From positions 186,001 to 250,000 of the forward strand of contig DULI01000007.1 in the NCBI GenBank assembly GCA_012840445.1: DNA of 64,000 bases, in the 5' to 3' direction. The notes below the pieces were generated by a model. That model was not told where the DNA came from, made no database searches, and was given only the letters and a program-made list of their open reading frames with translations. Each line of letters opens with the position of its first letter. Positions within the stretch are counted from its first letter, which is position 1. The translations under genes and the position numbers were made by a program. Source of the DNA: Clostridiales bacterium. GTDB lineage: Bacteria; Bacillota; Clostridia; Oscillospirales; Acutalibacteraceae. Shown piece after piece: positions 29,352-37,988 of this stretch.

Positions 29352-30614
29352 TTACCTGTGACAATACTTACAAAACATCGAAGAATAAATCTGTTCTGCC
29401 TCTGGCCTGCCCACTACAGTCAAAGCCATGTTGGAAGGGTCGGTCAAAATACAAGCTATATTTTGGATATCCTCGACAGTAACCTCGTCGATTTTTTTAA
29501 TCATGGTATCAACATCGGTATATTTGTTTTCAAGAAGCAGTCCTCTTCCCATTGCGGAAGCAAGGGCGGAGCTGCTTTCCATCCCCATTACCATAACCGC
29601 CTTAAACTGTTCCTTCGTACGGTACAGTTCTTCCTGGCTGATACCGTTTCTAAGCTCTTCCAAAATCTTCAGAATTTCTTCCATTGCCTTTATTTGATTG
29701 CTATGGTTAATCCCTGCACCAATCCCGAACAATCCGGTTCCCAGATACGAAGTGATAAAGGTATAAACCGAATATGCAAGGCCAAGTTCCTCCCTGATTC
29801 TGCGGTTAAGCCTTGATGAAGAGGTGCCGCCTGTTACAGCAGAAAATATGGCGGCGGCGTATTTGTTCTTATCTCCCAATGGAAGTCCTTTAAACCCCAG
29901 TATCATATGGGTTTGTTCAAAATCCCGTTGTTTCAGCGTTATGGCTTGGTTAAATTTTGGGGTTGCCGGCTTAATAAAATTGCCCGTATTCTGTTTTTTT
30001 GAAAAATAGTGTTTTAATATGTCCACAGCCTCATTCTCGTCAAAATTACCGCAGATTGCCACCGTCATACGCTCCGGGACATAGAAATTCTGCATATAAT
30101 TTTTTAGTTTTTTAGAGTTCAGATCATTAACAGTATTGCGTGTGCCCAGAATATTAAATCCCAAAGAATCAGTATTCCAAACCGATTCGCATAATAAATC
30201 AGCACATAGTTCTTCGGGGCTGTCCTCGTACATGCTGATTTCCTCAAGCACAACCCCTTTTTCTATAGCTATATCATTATCGCTCATAAGCGGATTGCAA
30301 AGCATGTCGCACATAATGTCCAACGCGGTTGCAACATGGTTTTTTAACACCTGCGCATACAGGCAGGTGTATTCTTTTGTGGTAAAGGCGTTAAGCTGAC
30401 CGCCCAAAAAGTCCATTTCTTCCGCAAGTTGCTTCGAGCTTCGTTTTTCGGTGCCCCTAAAAAGCATGTGCTCTATAAAATGGGATGCTCCCAAGATTTC
30501 TCGGTCTTCGTATCTGCTACCGCAGCCTATAAAAAAATAAATCGACGCCGAACGGGTATGGTCAAGCTGTTGCGTTGCAATCCGCATACCGTTTTCAAGT
30601 TTTATTAAGTTCAT
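29352..30614 (-). CDS. M16 family zinc peptidase
   Basis: A protein of about 420 residues with the inverted zinc motif HFIEH at residues 45-49 and the distal glutamate in the helix GVVLEEISMYED, as in processing-peptidase-like M16B proteins (YmxG of Bacillus). The C-terminal half is the second, inactive M16 domain with REELGLAYSVYTF. It is cytoplasmic, without a signal. GGAGG precedes the ATG at 30614, while the longer frame begins at a TTG without a site. The substrate is unknown. Confidence 0.92.
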   Translation of the reverse strand: MNLIKLENGMRIATQQLDHTRSASIYFFIGCGSRYEDREILGASHFIEHMLFRGTEKRSSKQLAEEMDFLGGQLNAFTTKEYTCLYAQVLKNHVATALDIMCDMLCNPLMSDNDIAIEKGVVLEEISMYEDSPEELCADLLCESVWNTDSLGFNILGTRNTVNDLNSKKLKNYMQNFYVPERMTVAICGNFDENEAVDILKHYFSKKQNTGNFIKPATPKFNQAITLKQRDFEQTHMILGFKGLPLGDKNKYAAAIFSAVTGGTSSSRLNRRIREELGLAYSVYTFITSYLGTGLFGIGAGINHSNQIKAMEEILKILEELRNGISQEELYRTKEQFKAVMVMGMESSSALASAMGRGLLLENKYTDVDTMIKKIDEVTVEDIQNIACILTDPSNMALTVVGRPEAEQIYSSMFCKYCHR

Positions 30615-30801
30615 AATGTATTGTTCCTCCAAATGGCAGCTTTTTAATCCAGTCGTAAGCTTATTTTATTAAATATTTTAGCTTAAGTCTACATAAAAAT
30701 AATGTTTCTTTATACATCCGGCTTCTACAGGGACACGCACGAGTAAACATTTTATAGCATATTATGTAAACACGGGGACTATTTATTCAGGGGGACTTCG
30801 C

Positions 30802-31497
30802 ATGATTCCAAGTATAATAAGCAATTTAATTTCAGATATAGTCTATCTTATTTTACACGTGGCAAACTCCGGCTCCTTTCCGTTGCCCCTGTCGGCAAAA
30901 GAGGAAAGGGAGCTTTTAGAAAAAATGGAACGGGGGGACGAGAAAGCCCGCGCAAAACTTATTGAGCACAATTTAAGGCTTGTGGCGCATATAACCAAAA
31001 AATATTACAACGGCCAGGTGGAACAGGACGACCTGATATCAATCGGCACTATTGGCCTTATAAAAGCAATTTCCACCTTTAACAGGTCAAAAGGAATACG
31101 GCTTGCCACATATGCGGCAAGATGCATTGAAAACGAGGTCCTGATGTGCTTTCGAAACATGAAAAAGAGTTCGCAGGATTTTTTAATGAGCGACCCCATT
31201 GATACAGATAAAGACGGTAACACTCTATCCTTAATGGATGTTATTTCGGATGACGGTAATATTGAAGATGAAATCGATTTAAAAATTAAGTTGGAGAAAC
31301 TGCGAAGATACATAAAAGAAGTGTTAAGCCCGCGGGAACAACTGATTATTGAATTAAGGTACGGGCTAAACGGCAGCAATGAACTGACCCAGAGAGAGGT
31401 AGCTAAAAAACTCGGCATTTCAAGATCCTATGTGTCCCGGCTCGAGAAAAAGGCACTAAACCAGCTTTTAGAACGCTTTAAGGCAAATAATAACTAG
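30802..31497 (+). CDS. sigK: RNA polymerase sporulation sigma factor SigK
   Basis: A 231-residue late mother-cell sigma factor. The N-terminal 20 residues form the hydrophobic pro-sequence removed by SpoIVFB. Region 2 follows (KLIEHNLRLVAHITKKYYN, DDLISIGTIGLIKAI, YAARCIENEVLMCFR) and then region 4 with the helix-turn-helix (TQREVAKKLGISRSYVSRLEKKAL). The reading frame is continuous, so no skin-type element interrupts it, unlike in Bacillus subtilis. A GGGGGA site precedes the ATG. An AT-rich upstream region with CATATTAT could be a SigE -10, but this is weak. Confidence 0.96.
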   Translation: MIPSIISNLISDIVYLILHVANSGSFPLPLSAKEERELLEKMERGDEKARAKLIEHNLRLVAHITKKYYNGQVEQDDLISIGTIGLIKAISTFNRSKGIRLATYAARCIENEVLMCFRNMKKSSQDFLMSDPIDTDKDGNTLSLMDVISDDGNIEDEIDLKIKLEKLRRYIKEVLSPREQLIIELRYGLNGSNELTQREVAKKLGISRSYVSRLEKKALNQLLERFKANNN

Positions 31498-31504
31498 CTG
31501 CAAA

Positions 31505-31535
31505 AATAAGGCTTGAAAATTCAAGCCTTATTTTT
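31505..31535 (+). terminator. sigK terminator
   Basis: AATAAGGCTTGAA pairs with its complement around a short loop, followed by TTTTT, eight bases after the sigK stop. The arms are long enough to work in both directions. Confidence 0.85.
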
Positions 31536-31563
31536 ATGGCGCCACATATTGCAACCCGTATAA

Positions 31564-33582
31564 TTACTGTTTTTCTGTTTTCGAAATGGTTTGTAACAAC
31601 AATTCTGTCACTTTGTCATGTGGTAAGGGTTTGCTCAACAGAAAACCTTGACCGTTTTCACATCCATAGTTTTTCAGACATTCCAGCTGCTCCTGGCTCT
31701 CAATACCCTCGGCGACAACCTTGTATTTCAAGTCTTTTGCCAAGTTCAGTATGGATTTTACTATCAGTGAAGTTCTTTCGCAATCTGATATTAATTTTAT
31801 AAAATCCCTGTCCAGCTTAATAATATCAATAGGGAGCTGTTTTAAATAGGTAAGCGAAGAATAGCCTGTGCCAAAATCGTCAAGCGCAATTTTAATGCCC
31901 CGTTTTTTAAGCCTGTTTAATTTGTCCACAAGCGGAACTACATTAGATATAATCGCTGTTTCGGTAATTTCTATGCATACCTTTGAATAGTCGATATTAT
32001 AAGAATCAAATAATTCCTCCAGTTTTTCAAAGTTCTCTATACTGTTTAAGGTCTTAGCAGACAGGTTGATTGATATACTTATACGTCCTAATCCTTTAGC
32101 TTCCCATTCCTGCTTCTGCTTTAAAGCAGTCTCGAAAATCCAAAGTTCCAGTTTAAAAATTTGCCCTGTTATTTCAGCTATTGGTATAAACTTTTCTGGT
32201 GAAATAAATTCCTCATTCAAATGTTTCCATCTGATTAGAGCTTCGGCGCCCACAATTTCATTAGTATCCAGATTAAACTGTGGCTGGTAAAACAGGGTAA
32301 ACTCCTGGCTGTCCATACCGGCCTGTATTTTATTGGCCATATTAATATGCCATTCGCTTCTTTTCTGCAAATCCTTGCTGTATATTACAGTTTGGTTTTT
32401 GCCCCGCTGTTTTGCAGTATACATTGCGATTTCGGCATTTTTCAATAAAGTATTTATATCTTTGCCGTCATAAGGGAAAAAAACAATTCCGACACTCATC
32501 GCAATAAAAAACTGGTAATTGTCACTTATCCAAGTCTTGCCCAGACAGTTTTTAATAGATTCTATGTATTGGGCAACCTCATCTGATGATTTAAAATCGG
32601 AAATAACTATGGCAAATTTGTCGCCGCTGACCCGAGCTGCAAAATTTGGGCTTTCTATTTTGCTTTTAAATACTTCACCTATATATTTTAAAAATTTATC
32701 TCCAACCTGGTGGCCGAAGGTTTCGTTTATATACTTAAAATTATCAATATCTATATACGCGATGGCAAAACTAATAGCAAAACTAATATCGGATTCGCCG
32801 GATATTAAATTGCCTACTTCCAATTCAAGTAGAGTTTTATTAGGCAGGCCGGTTAATTTGTCGTAAAAGGCTAAATATTTTATGTCTTCCTCATATTTTT
32901 TACTTTCAGTAACATCTAACCCGATAGAAACAAATTCATTTTTTTCAATATTTAACGAGCTGGTGCTCCATAATAAAAATATTTTTTCACCCGACTTTGT
33001 TTTAAACCGGACCTCGTAATTTCTGCCGTTACTTTTTATAAACTCCTTTAATAATTTTTCTGCTTTTGATTTTTCTTTAGTAGCTAACAATTCGACCAAT
33101 GTTTTATTATTTATCTCATCCTGGTCATATCCGAAAAGGTTTAGCCCATAAGGATTAATATTTACTATTTTCCCCTCTTCATTCCAAACACAAATAACTA
33201 CAGGCGCTACATCAATAATGTTTTGAATAAGATTTTTCTGATATTGCAGTTCTTTCTCTAAAGCCATTAATTCCTCGTTAGTTAATTTAAGCTTTTTATA
33301 AGCTTCTATTATCTGATTGTTAGTCTTTTGTATTATTTTCATACGGTTCCTGATTAAGATATAAATAAATACCATTGTTATAGCAACATAGACCCAGCCT
33401 TTTATGGTTTGTAAGTACATATAAACTAAGGAATCATTTGCGACAAAAGACAACGCTACATCAGTAAATACAATCCACAAAATTCCAAATATGCCGTATT
33501 TAATTGCAATGGTCAATGCTTCGTTTATATGGTTTATCTTATTATCAGCTATACCTTTTGGCTTTTCAGACTTATTTTTCAT
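31564..33582 (-). CDS. Membrane PAS-GGDEF-EAL protein, probable c-di-GMP phosphodiesterase
   Basis: A 672-residue protein with two N-terminal membrane helices (about 28-75), a coiled coil, a PAS domain (about 115-230), a GGDEF domain (about 240-400) and an EAL domain (about 415-670). The GGDEF motif reads SGDKF, so diguanylate cyclase activity is unlikely. The EAL domain keeps EALIRW, SINLSAKTL, CIEITETA, DDFGTGYSS, IIKLDRDFI and VAEGIESQEQ, the set needed for c-di-GMP hydrolysis. The ribosome-binding region is a run of ten G, which may vary in length (see findings). Confidence 0.93.
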   Translation of the reverse strand: MKNKSEKPKGIADNKINHINEALTIAIKYGIFGILWIVFTDVALSFVANDSLVYMYLQTIKGWVYVAITMVFIYILIRNRMKIIQKTNNQIIEAYKKLKLTNEELMALEKELQYQKNLIQNIIDVAPVVICVWNEEGKIVNINPYGLNLFGYDQDEINNKTLVELLATKEKSKAEKLLKEFIKSNGRNYEVRFKTKSGEKIFLLWSTSSLNIEKNEFVSIGLDVTESKKYEEDIKYLAFYDKLTGLPNKTLLELEVGNLISGESDISFAISFAIAYIDIDNFKYINETFGHQVGDKFLKYIGEVFKSKIESPNFAARVSGDKFAIVISDFKSSDEVAQYIESIKNCLGKTWISDNYQFFIAMSVGIVFFPYDGKDINTLLKNAEIAMYTAKQRGKNQTVIYSKDLQKRSEWHINMANKIQAGMDSQEFTLFYQPQFNLDTNEIVGAEALIRWKHLNEEFISPEKFIPIAEITGQIFKLELWIFETALKQKQEWEAKGLGRISISINLSAKTLNSIENFEKLEELFDSYNIDYSKVCIEITETAIISNVVPLVDKLNRLKKRGIKIALDDFGTGYSSLTYLKQLPIDIIKLDRDFIKLISDCERTSLIVKSILNLAKDLKYKVVAEGIESQEQLECLKNYGCENGQGFLLSKPLPHDKVTELLLQTISKTEKQ

Positions 33583-33587
33583 TACTT

Positions 33588-33597
33588 CCCCCCCCCC
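33588..33597 (-). repeat. Homopolymer run (ten G on the coding strand) at the Shine-Dalgarno position
   Basis: Ten consecutive C on the plus strand, read as ten G on the minus strand. The run ends about five bases before the ATG of the GGDEF-EAL gene, where the ribosome-binding site must lie. Such tracts are prone to slippage. Confidence 0.85.
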
Positions 33598-33716
33598 TTA
33601 ATAATTCCTTTGTTTCCATAATACAGCAATTATTGCCTTAATTCAACATCGTTTTTATGAATATTATACAGTTTTTTTGCACGATTGTTGGGGGAGCAAA
33701 TTTTTGGGGCATATAA

Positions 33717-33752
33717 AAGCAAAATAAAGCGGCAAGTTTACAACTGCCGCTT
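33717..33752 (-). terminator. Terminator behind the decayed lipoprotein gene
   Basis: AAGCGGCA pairs with TGCCGCTT, followed on the minus strand by a T-rich tract. It is ten bases past the ancestral stop codon of the pseudogene, which supports that gene's former end. Confidence 0.7.
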
Positions 33753-33761
33753 CTATCTGCT

Positions 33762-34232
33762 TTATTCTGGTAATACTTTAAATTCTGCAACTAGTTTTGC
33801 TTTATCAAAATCCCCTGTTCCTCTGAAATCCAATACTTCTTTTATTATTCGCTATTCGCCGGCATCCAGATTACCATAGAGCCACGGCCAATCTACGGTC
33901 CATTTCCTTTTTTCTTTGGGGGCCAATTCATAGCCGATACTGTTAAATGCGTAATTTTCTATAATGACAGGCACATGATACCATTTATCCTTGATTCTCT
34001 TCTCTAACAGAAAGTCTTCGCCAAAAACGAACTGCCGAGAAACAGAATTATTTTCTATTATTACAGTCAAGCCGGTGGGGGATACAGTTTCTTCTTTTAC
34101 CGCCATATTTACGCCCTCAAGTGTGTATGAATCATCATATTTGGTGGGTTCCCAGGCATTTGTTTTTGTGCAGCTAGAAGCAAAAACCAAGATTACGGCA
34201 ATAAAAATTAACATGCAAAAACGTTTATTCAT
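33762..34232 (-). pseudogene. Decayed lipoprotein with an Ig-like domain
   Basis: The readable part (34232-33852) starts with a lipoprotein signal (lipobox ASSC). It continues with an Ig-like domain (YTLEGVNMAVKEETVSPTGL, WTVDWPWLYGNLDAGE) seen in clostridial immunoglobulin-like lipoproteins. It then stops at TAG (33852-33854). Beyond the stop, the expected C-terminal strands can still be read, but in shifted frames: RII, then EVLDFRGTGDFDKAKLVAE after an extra base in an A5 run, then a further shift before an ancestral TAA at 33762. I count one nonsense and two frameshift lesions. The shorter product could still be made. Confidence 0.7.
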
Positions 34233-34309
34233 TTTGTGCTCTCTCAACAATTCAGATTCCATTTGCTGTTAATTTATTATATCTAAATATAAAAAACTGT
34301 CAAAACAAA

Positions 34310-34340
34310 AACCGCCAAAGGTATTAAACCTAAGGCGGTT
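34310..34340 (-). terminator. rpsI terminator, stranded beside the element
   Basis: AACCGCC pairs with GGCGGTT and on the minus strand runs into TTTTTG. It lies 34 bases after the stop codon of the rpsI remnant, where the terminator of the original ribosomal protein gene is expected. Confidence 0.75.
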
Positions 34341-34373
34341 CTGAAAACGAACTTGTTGTAAATAAACAATAAA

Positions 34374-34436
34374 TTATCGCTTGGAGAACTGCGGAGCTCT
34401 GCGGGCGCCTTTAAGACCGTATTTCTCATGTTTCTT
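34374..34436 (-). pseudogene. rpsI: rpsI 3'-end remnant; left attachment site of the element
   Basis: The last 20 codons of 30S ribosomal protein S9 can be read on the minus strand, ending with the characteristic KYGLKGARRAPQFSKR and TAA. Upstream there is an immediate in-frame TGA and no S9 sequence. This is the displaced gene end left when an element recombines into the 3' part of rpsI and brings its own copy of that part. The intact rpsI should lie at the other end of the element, beyond base 64000. Confidence 0.85.
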
Positions 34437-34532
34437 TCATAGAAACCCTTGATTTTACGGACTTTTCAGCGTTTTGCATTCTAAGTTCCCCCATCTGTTA
34501 ACTGTAAAAGTGGGGTATATTCTCTGCCCATT

Positions 34533-35729
34533 TTACGTCAATGCACGATTAACTACTTCGATGAGTTCTTCGGGCCTATTATATTTCACCTTGGCGTAAA
34601 TGTCCATCGTCGTTTTGCTGTTCTCATGCCCTGCAAGGTACTGAACCGTCTTGGGGTCTACTCCGGCATAAAGCAAATTGGTGATATAAGTGTGACGGAG
34701 CTGATGTGGGGTCACTTCAAAGTCCATTGTATAAACAATACTCGGATTGTTCTTCTGGTGCGTTCCCAGCGCAGGCTTTTTCGTGTACTTGATCCGCTGA
34801 CCATTTATCACCTTATAACAGGTTCTCTCTTTGGTAGAACGAACCGTAACATATTTCCATAATCTCTGGAATTGAGAATATGCTAATGGCTCTCCTTTGC
34901 TGTCTGCAATCACATAATCGGATATAGAGTTCTTCTTGGCCTCCCGCAAGCAGTCCACAAGACACTTGGGAATGGGAATCTCTCTTTTGGCCGCTGGAGT
35001 TTTTAGCACCGTTGAAACTACTGGCCTGTTATGCTCGGATCTCCATGCTCTCCGTACTGCAATGTATGGTGTTCGAGCGTCAAGAAACACACAATCCCAT
35101 TGCAGACCAAGGATTTCTTCACGCCGCAGCCCGGAGTATAGTCCAATCATAATAAATAGATACGGCGGTAATTCACGAACGGTATCCAGAAGAACCTTTA
35201 TCTGTTCATCAGTAAGTGCATCTTTATCCTTGGCCGGTGTGCCTCCTTTTGCTGATATACCGGCAGAAGGATTATAGTCAAGCAGTTCGCTTCGCTCTGC
35301 AGAATAAAAAATGCACTTAAAGAGCATATTTACCTTGTTGTAAACAGAAGCGGATTTTTGGGATGCCGGAATCAGTGCTACACGAATATCATCTGTGGTG
35401 ACATCCGACATATACATATCGCCCAATGATTTGACTATGTAGTTGTTCACGCTGCAAGTGTAACCCTTTAGTGTTGCTGACGATACTTTTGCCGATTGCA
35501 TCAGCAGCCATTTTTCACAATACTCAGCCACCGTGGGGTTCTCTCTGCGGAATTTCAGATCTTCGATGATGCGTCTGGCTTCCGTTTCCTTTTTGTACAA
35601 CTCCTCACAGGTAGTGGCATACAAATCCACTCTCTTGCCGTCAGCATCAGTAATCCTGGTTCTATAATACAGTACACCTTTTTTGGTGGTAGAACTGTAG
35701 TTTGGGATACATTCTTTTTTCTTAGCCAT
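34533..35729 (-). CDS. Tyrosine recombinase/integrase 1
   Basis: A 398-residue phage-type integrase that catalyses integration and excision. An N-terminal arm-binding region (about 1-60) is followed by a SAM-like core-binding domain (about 65-165) and the catalytic domain. The catalytic residues are visible: Arg in SGLRREEILGLQWD, Lys in LKTPAAKREIP, the H-x-x-R box HQLRHTYIT, the second His in LAGHENSKTTM and the nucleophile Tyr in DIYAKV. It is the gene nearest the att site. It resembles the Tn916-type Int group and its neighbour int2, roughly half of residues being shared. Confidence 0.95.
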   Translation of the reverse strand: MAKKKECIPNYSSTTKKGVLYYRTRITDADGKRVDLYATTCEELYKKETEARRIIEDLKFRRENPTVAEYCEKWLLMQSAKVSSATLKGYTCSVNNYIVKSLGDMYMSDVTTDDIRVALIPASQKSASVYNKVNMLFKCIFYSAERSELLDYNPSAGISAKGGTPAKDKDALTDEQIKVLLDTVRELPPYLFIMIGLYSGLRREEILGLQWDCVFLDARTPYIAVRRAWRSEHNRPVVSTVLKTPAAKREIPIPKCLVDCLREAKKNSISDYVIADSKGEPLAYSQFQRLWKYVTVRSTKERTCYKVINGQRIKYTKKPALGTHQKNNPSIVYTMDFEVTPHQLRHTYITNLLYAGVDPKTVQYLAGHENSKTTMDIYAKVKYNRPEELIEVVNRALT

Positions 35730-35821
35730 AGCAGACCTTCCTTTCCAATAAAAGCTATGTACTTTGTTCCGATACTAATTTTCTCAGAATGAAGGGCATC
35801 TCTCAACGATGCGAATGTGAA

Positions 35822-35861
35822 AAACGCAGAGTGAAGAATTTCCGTTCCTCACTCTGCGCTT
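35822..35861 (-). terminator. Terminator between the two integrase genes
   Basis: CGCAGAGTGA pairs with TCACTCTGCG; on the minus strand it runs into TTTTTC. It lies 22 bases after the int2 stop. It would separate transcription of int2 from int1. Confidence 0.75.
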
Positions 35862-35883
35862 TTTGTCAATATTGATATTCCTG

Positions 35884-37101
35884 TTATACTGTGGCGTCCC
35901 AAAGGGCAAAGGCTCCAGCCATAGCTCCTACCAGTTCGTCAGGCTTGTTGTATTTTACTTTCGCATATATGTCCATAGTGATCTTGCTGTTCTCATGTCC
36001 AGCTAAATACTGCACGGTCTTTGGGTCTACCGATGCGTGTATCAGATTGGTAATATATGTGTGTCTGAGTTGATGTGGGGTCACATCAAAATCCAGGCTA
36101 TATATCACTTTGCCGTTGTGAGCTGCTTTCTGTCCCAATACAGGATGAATGGTATGCTTTACTCGCTTACCATTCTCATAGCGATAATAAGAGCGTTCCT
36201 TGGCTGTCCTCGTAACAACGAACTGCCATAACCTCTTGAACTGTGTATAGGTCAATGGATCGCCATCTCGATTACATATCACATACTTCGATGTAGACGT
36301 CGCCTTGACTTCCCGCAGACACTCAGCTAAGTTATCCGGCAAAGGAATCTTCCTCTCCGCAGCTTTTGTTTTCAATTCAGTCAGAATAACCGGCCTGTTG
36401 TTTTCCGTATGCCATGCCCTGCACACTTTCAGATACGGAGCATCTGTATCCAGAAAGACGGCATCCCATTGCAGTGCCAGAATTTCCTCTCGCCTTAATC
36501 CGGCGTACAGCCCCAGCATCACAAAAGTATGGGTCTGCAGTCCTTTAACGGCCTCCAGTAAACGCTTTGACTGTTCATCCGTCAATGCCTGTTTTTCCTG
36601 CTGTGGAACCCCGCCGCCCTCTGCTGTAAGGAATGTGGTTGGATTCTTGTCTATAACCTTACTTTCCATAGCAGCACGGAAAATGGACTTATATAGGATT
36701 ACAACCGACTTATATACCGATGCTGATTTCTTGGATACCGGAACCAATGCCACTTGAATATCATCCAGGGTCACATCTCCCATTCGCATATCTCCCAAAG
36801 AAGAAATGATATGACGGTTCACCTTTGATGTATAGTCTGTCAGAGTTGTCGCACGAACATGAACCGATTGCATCAGCAGCCACTTTTCACAATACTCCTT
36901 AACCGTGGGGGATTTGCGCCGGAATGTAGCATTGTCGATTTGTTCCAATGCCGCCAATTCCTTGTCATAAAGCTCTTCACGCGTTTTCCCATAAAGTGCA
37001 ACTTGCTTGCCATCTGCATCCATCACATAGGTTTTATAATATATGTGGCCCTTAATCTCCACCGTACCGTATCTCGGTATTCTGCTTCTTTTTGTAGCCA
37101 T
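35884..37101 (-). CDS. Tyrosine recombinase/integrase 2
   Basis: A 405-residue integrase with the same domain order as int1 and a complete catalytic set: AGLRREEILALQWD, LKTKAAERKIP, HQLRHTYIT, LAGHENSKITM and DIYAKV. GGGAGGTGG sits before the ATG at 37101, so the few residues upstream are not coding. It is clearly a paralogue of int1, but the two differ throughout, so this is an old duplication or two separately acquired genes. An excisionase-like gene lies 79 bases upstream. Confidence 0.95.
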   Translation of the reverse strand: MATKRSRIPRYGTVEIKGHIYYKTYVMDADGKQVALYGKTREELYDKELAALEQIDNATFRRKSPTVKEYCEKWLLMQSVHVRATTLTDYTSKVNRHIISSLGDMRMGDVTLDDIQVALVPVSKKSASVYKSVVILYKSIFRAAMESKVIDKNPTTFLTAEGGGVPQQEKQALTDEQSKRLLEAVKGLQTHTFVMLGLYAGLRREEILALQWDAVFLDTDAPYLKVCRAWHTENNRPVILTELKTKAAERKIPLPDNLAECLREVKATSTSKYVICNRDGDPLTYTQFKRLWQFVVTRTAKERSYYRYENGKRVKHTIHPVLGQKAAHNGKVIYSLDFDVTPHQLRHTYITNLIHASVDPKTVQYLAGHENSKITMDIYAKVKYNKPDELVGAMAGAFALWDATV

Positions 37102-37180
37102 TCTTCCACCTCCCAACTTTAGCTACTCCATCGTTTTAGCAAAATTCCGATTTTTCTTCAAAGGTGCGATTATTTTAGCC

Positions 37181-37405
37181 CTACCCTCGACGAACATTGC
37201 GATAGGTCGTCTTTTTCTCCATCGGTTTTGCTCTGTGCGTACTTTTGGCGATGTATTCCTGAAGGCCGGCATCGGTAAAATAGACGCAGCCGTTCGGCAC
37301 ATATTGAATATAGGAAATCAAACCGCTGTTTCTGGCTTCATCCAGCGTGGCGATGCTGATCCCCAATAGTTTTGCCGCCTCCTTACGAGTAATCAGTTTT
37401 TCCAT
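37181..37405 (-). CDS. Excisionase-like helix-turn-helix protein
   Basis: A 74-residue basic protein with a winged-helix MerR/Xis-type motif (LITRKEAAKLLGISIATLDEARNSG) followed by a wing (VYFTDAGLQEYIA). Such proteins next to integrase genes of Tn916-like elements act as Xis or as transcription regulators. The ATG at 37405 is chosen because the DNA-binding fold begins there and GGAAGG lies upstream. The 30-residue extension of the longer frame is not family-like. Confidence 0.8.
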   Translation of the reverse strand: MEKLITRKEAAKLLGISIATLDEARNSGLISYIQYVPNGCVYFTDAGLQEYIAKSTHRAKPMEKKTTYRNVRRG

Positions 37406-37469
37406 ATTCAATTTCACTTCCTTCCTATTAAATAAAGCGTGGATAAATCTTTTGAGAACAATCAGTCTT

Positions 37470-37988
37470 TCATTTCTTTCCAACAAGGTAATCAAATCCT
37501 CTGCGCTGATTGCAGTAGGTACAGGTTTCTTTCTCGGTTTTGTATGGATCGACCCTTTTCAAATAATAAGCACCTGTGCTGAAGAAATTCTCAACACAAG
37601 CGTGACAAAGGCAGAGTGTCATCGTTTTGGGCTTCGGGTCGATCAGACCCACGCTGACTGCCAGCGCATGGTTTAGCTCCTTGATTTGCTTCGGAGACAG
37701 CCTTCCGATTCTCTTCTCCAATCGATGCTTGTCAATGGTGCGAATCTGTTCAAGCAAGACCAACGATGGTGCTTTCAGGCCATGCTCAGCTCCAATTTCG
37801 TAATGGGTGGGCAGTTTCCGCTTGCCCGCTGTTTTGGTTGTTATGGCCGCTACAATGACCGTGGGGCTATGTTTGTTGCCGACGTCGTTCTGTATGATAA
37901 CAACCGGGCGGCGCCCCTCCTGTTCGGAGCCAACGCCACGACCAAGATCGGCGTAATACATCTCGCCGCGCTGATATGTTCTTTTCAT
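37470..37988 (-). CDS. MazF/PemK-like protein with a C-terminal zinc-binding tail
   Basis: A 172-residue protein. Residues about 1-118 match the MazF/PemK endoribonuclease toxin fold: RGEMYYADLGRGVGSEQEGRRPVVIIQND, then TVIVAAITTK with the conserved Thr, and the dimer strand SLVLLEQIRTIDK. The last 50 residues hold cysteines as CLCHAC and CTYC, which would bind one zinc. No antitoxin gene is seen beside it. Similar fusions occur on clostridial conjugative elements. Whether it is a toxin or a regulator is not established. Confidence 0.85.
   Translation of the reverse strand: MKRTYQRGEMYYADLGRGVGSEQEGRRPVVIIQNDVGNKHSPTVIVAAITTKTAGKRKLPTHYEIGAEHGLKAPSLVLLEQIRTIDKHRLEKRIGRLSPKQIKELNHALAVSVGLIDPKPKTMTLCLCHACVENFFSTGAYYLKRVDPYKTEKETCTYCNQRRGFDYLVGKK

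Noticed and set aside
30802..31497. Possible skin-like interruption of sigK
   Set aside because: sigK is uninterrupted over 231 codons and no recombinase gene lies within or beside it.
35730..35883. Second att site between the two integrases, from tandem element insertion
   Set aside because: I compared the interval with the rpsI remnant and saw no repeat; it holds only a terminator hairpin.
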